Both the position numbers and the translations under genes were made by a program. Of a DNA stretch of 7,910 nucleotides, positions 6,904-7,910 are shown one piece after another. The notes under the pieces were generated by a model. That model was not told where the DNA came from and did not search any database. It saw nothing but the letters and a program-made list of their open reading frames with translations. Source of the stretch: BA4 sp044376575. GTDB lineage: Bacteria > Bacteroidota > Bacteroidia > CAIKAF01. Each line of letters opens with the position of its first letter. The stretch's first letter is position 1. Where the stretch lies: contig JBILKR010000046.1 of assembly GCA_044376575.1 (NCBI GenBank), positions 1 through 7,910 on the forward strand. The letters run 5' to 3'.

Positions 6904-6950
6904 CTATTCGTTAAAAAAATTAAATCAAGCATAATTCCGTCTTTATTCAT

Positions 6951-6958
6951 TAATTTTG
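6951..6958 (+). promoter_or_regulatory. Likely -7 promoter element for sppA
   Basis: TAATTTTG is an exact match to the Bacteroidota -7 consensus TAnnTTTG, inside the 110-bp gap between the small unknown gene and sppA. It lies 55 bases before the ATG at 7014. No TTTG is seen around the expected -33 position, so the match rests on the -7 element alone; in AT-rich DNA such an octamer arises by chance roughly once per 1-2 kb. The gap placement makes a separate sppA promoter likely. Confidence 0.4.
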
Positions 6959-6965
6959 AAATCAA

Positions 6966-6990
6966 TGTAACATTTATAAAAAGTGTTATA
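6966..6990 (+). repeat. Inverted repeat in the presumed sppA leader
   Basis: A ten-pair stem with two G-U wobbles can form between 6966-6975 and 6981-6990 around a five-base loop (6976-6980). It lies between the putative -7 element and the sppA start. It is AT-rich and weak, and is not followed by a T-run, so it does not look like an intrinsic terminator. It could be an operator or leader hairpin, or chance in AT-rich sequence. Confidence 0.3.
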
Positions 6991-7013
6991 CTAAATATTT
7001 ATAATTATAAAAT

Positions 7014-7910
7014 ATGAAAAATTTTTGGGGTTCATTTTTAGGTGCAATTGTTGGGACATTTTTTACAGGTATTGTTTCATCGATTATTTTAATTGCTGGT
7101 TTTGCTGTAATCATTTCAAGTCTTGTAGAAGAAAAAGACTCAGCACCTGTTACAGTAAAAAAGAATTCAGTATTGAAAATTACGCTAAATTATGCTGTCT
7201 CTGACAGGGAAGCTGAAGATCCGTTTTCAAGTTTTGATTTCGGAACTTTTGAAAATAAAAAAACAATTGCCTTACATCAATTCCTTTCATCAATTAAACA
7301 AGCTTCTGGTGATGAGCATATTCAGGGAATTTATTTGGAACTAAATGGATTGCCCTCAGGAATGGCAACGCTTGAAGAAATCAGAACTGCACTGGTTGAA
7401 TTTAAAAAATCAGGAAAATTTGTTGTGTGTTACAGCGAAAATTTAACACAAAAAGGATATTATATCGCTTCAGTATCCGACTCAATATATCTGAACCCAA
7501 CGGGATCAATGGACTTTAAAGGACTGGCTGCCGAATTGATGTTTTTTAAAAATGCATTGGAAAAAATCGGTGTTCAGCCTGAAGTAATTCGTCCTTCAGG
7601 TAATCAGTTTAAAAGTGCAGTTGAACCTTTTATTCTTGAAAAGGCAAGTGAGCCCAATCGCTTACAATATAAGGTAATGATGAACAGCATATGGAATAAA
7701 CTGATGAATGATATGCACGCTTCAACAAAAATTCCAGTTGATTCAATGAATACCTGGGCAAATAATTTTTCAGTTTCGTTCCCTGAAGAAGCCTTGAAAC
7801 ATAAAGTAGTTAGCAGGCTTACTTATCAGGATGAGTTTATGAATGCTTTGAAAAAGAAATTAAAAGTAACCGATGATGATGATTTGCATATTATCGAAAT
7901 TGAAAAATAT
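7014..7910 (+). CDS. sppA: Signal peptide peptidase SppA, S49 family (3' truncated)
   Basis: The frame is open from ATG 7014 to the right edge (299 codons, no stop), so this is the N-terminal half of the protein. SppA is a membrane-anchored serine protease that degrades cleaved signal peptides. Residues ~8-38 form one long hydrophobic anchor (G-S-F-L-G-A-I-V-G-T through V-I-I-S-S-L), leaving the rest outside the cytoplasmic membrane. The region around 160-207 is characteristic: Y-L-N-P-T-G-S, G-L-A-A-E-L-M-F-F-K and N-Q-F-K-S-A-V-E-P-F, with Lys200 corresponding to the catalytic Lys of the double-domain enzyme. In that known arrangement the Lys lies in the N-terminal domain and the Ser in the C-terminal domain, so the nucleophile should lie beyond the window. 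The size and layout fit the long (~590-residue) type rather than the short Bacillus type. A 110-bp gap with a promoter-like element precedes it. Confidence 0.93.
   Translation, partial: MKNFWGSFLGAIVGTFFTGIVSSIILIAGFAVIISSLVEEKDSAPVTVKKNSVLKITLNYAVSDREAEDPFSSFDFGTFENKKTIALHQFLSSIKQASGDEHIQGIYLELNGLPSGMATLEEIRTALVEFKKSGKFVVCYSENLTQKGYYIASVSDSIYLNPTGSMDFKGLAAELMFFKNALEKIGVQPEVIRPSGNQFKSAVEPFILEKASEPNRLQYKVMMNSIWNKLMNDMHASTKIPVDSMNTWANNFSVSFPEEALKHKVVSRLTYQDEFMNALKKKLKVTDDDDLHIIEIEKY

Overview
The window looks like a chromosomal segment of a low-GC Bacteroidota. The evidence is a surface protein with SprB-type repeats and a gliding-motility/type IX secretion (T9SS type B) C-terminal sorting domain, start codons without Shine-Dalgarno sequences, AT-rich codon use, and an exact match to the Bacteroidota -7 promoter element (TAnnTTTG) in front of the last gene. 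The order within the phylum cannot be fixed from this sequence. A gliding or surface-adhesive lineage is plausible.

Layout, left to right. Positions 1-1597 (+) hold the 3' part of a large secreted repeat protein. It has one partial and four complete SprB-like repeats, one divergent PKD/Ig-like module and the T9SS type B sorting domain. Two bases later, and convergent with it, is an aldehyde dehydrogenase on the minus strand (1600-3027). A 41-bp divergent gap separates that gene from a run of four plus-strand genes: a secreted endonuclease/exonuclease/phosphatase-fold enzyme resembling bacterial sphingomyelinases (3069-3926), a ten-helix EamA/DMT-type transporter (3974-4858), glutamine-dependent NAD+ synthetase nadE (4872-6497), and a small conserved-looking protein of unknown function that starts one base after the nadE stop (6499-6903). 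After a 110-bp gap with a likely promoter, the 5' half of sppA (signal peptide peptidase, S49 family) begins at 7014 and runs off the right edge.

Functionally this is a mixed neighbourhood rather than one pathway: a cell-surface adhesin, central or detoxifying metabolism (ALDH), an exported hydrolase, a metabolite exporter, cofactor synthesis and membrane proteolysis. The transporter, nadE and the small protein are tightly packed (gaps of 13 and 1 bp) and are probably cotranscribed. No RNA gene, insertion sequence, CRISPR array or phage gene was seen, and no gap exceeds 110 bp.

I found no convincing new multi-gene system. The points most worth a second look are the invariant 50-residue cysteine spacing in the repeat protein, the abrupt base-composition change in its first repeat, and the uncharacterised protein coupled to nadE.
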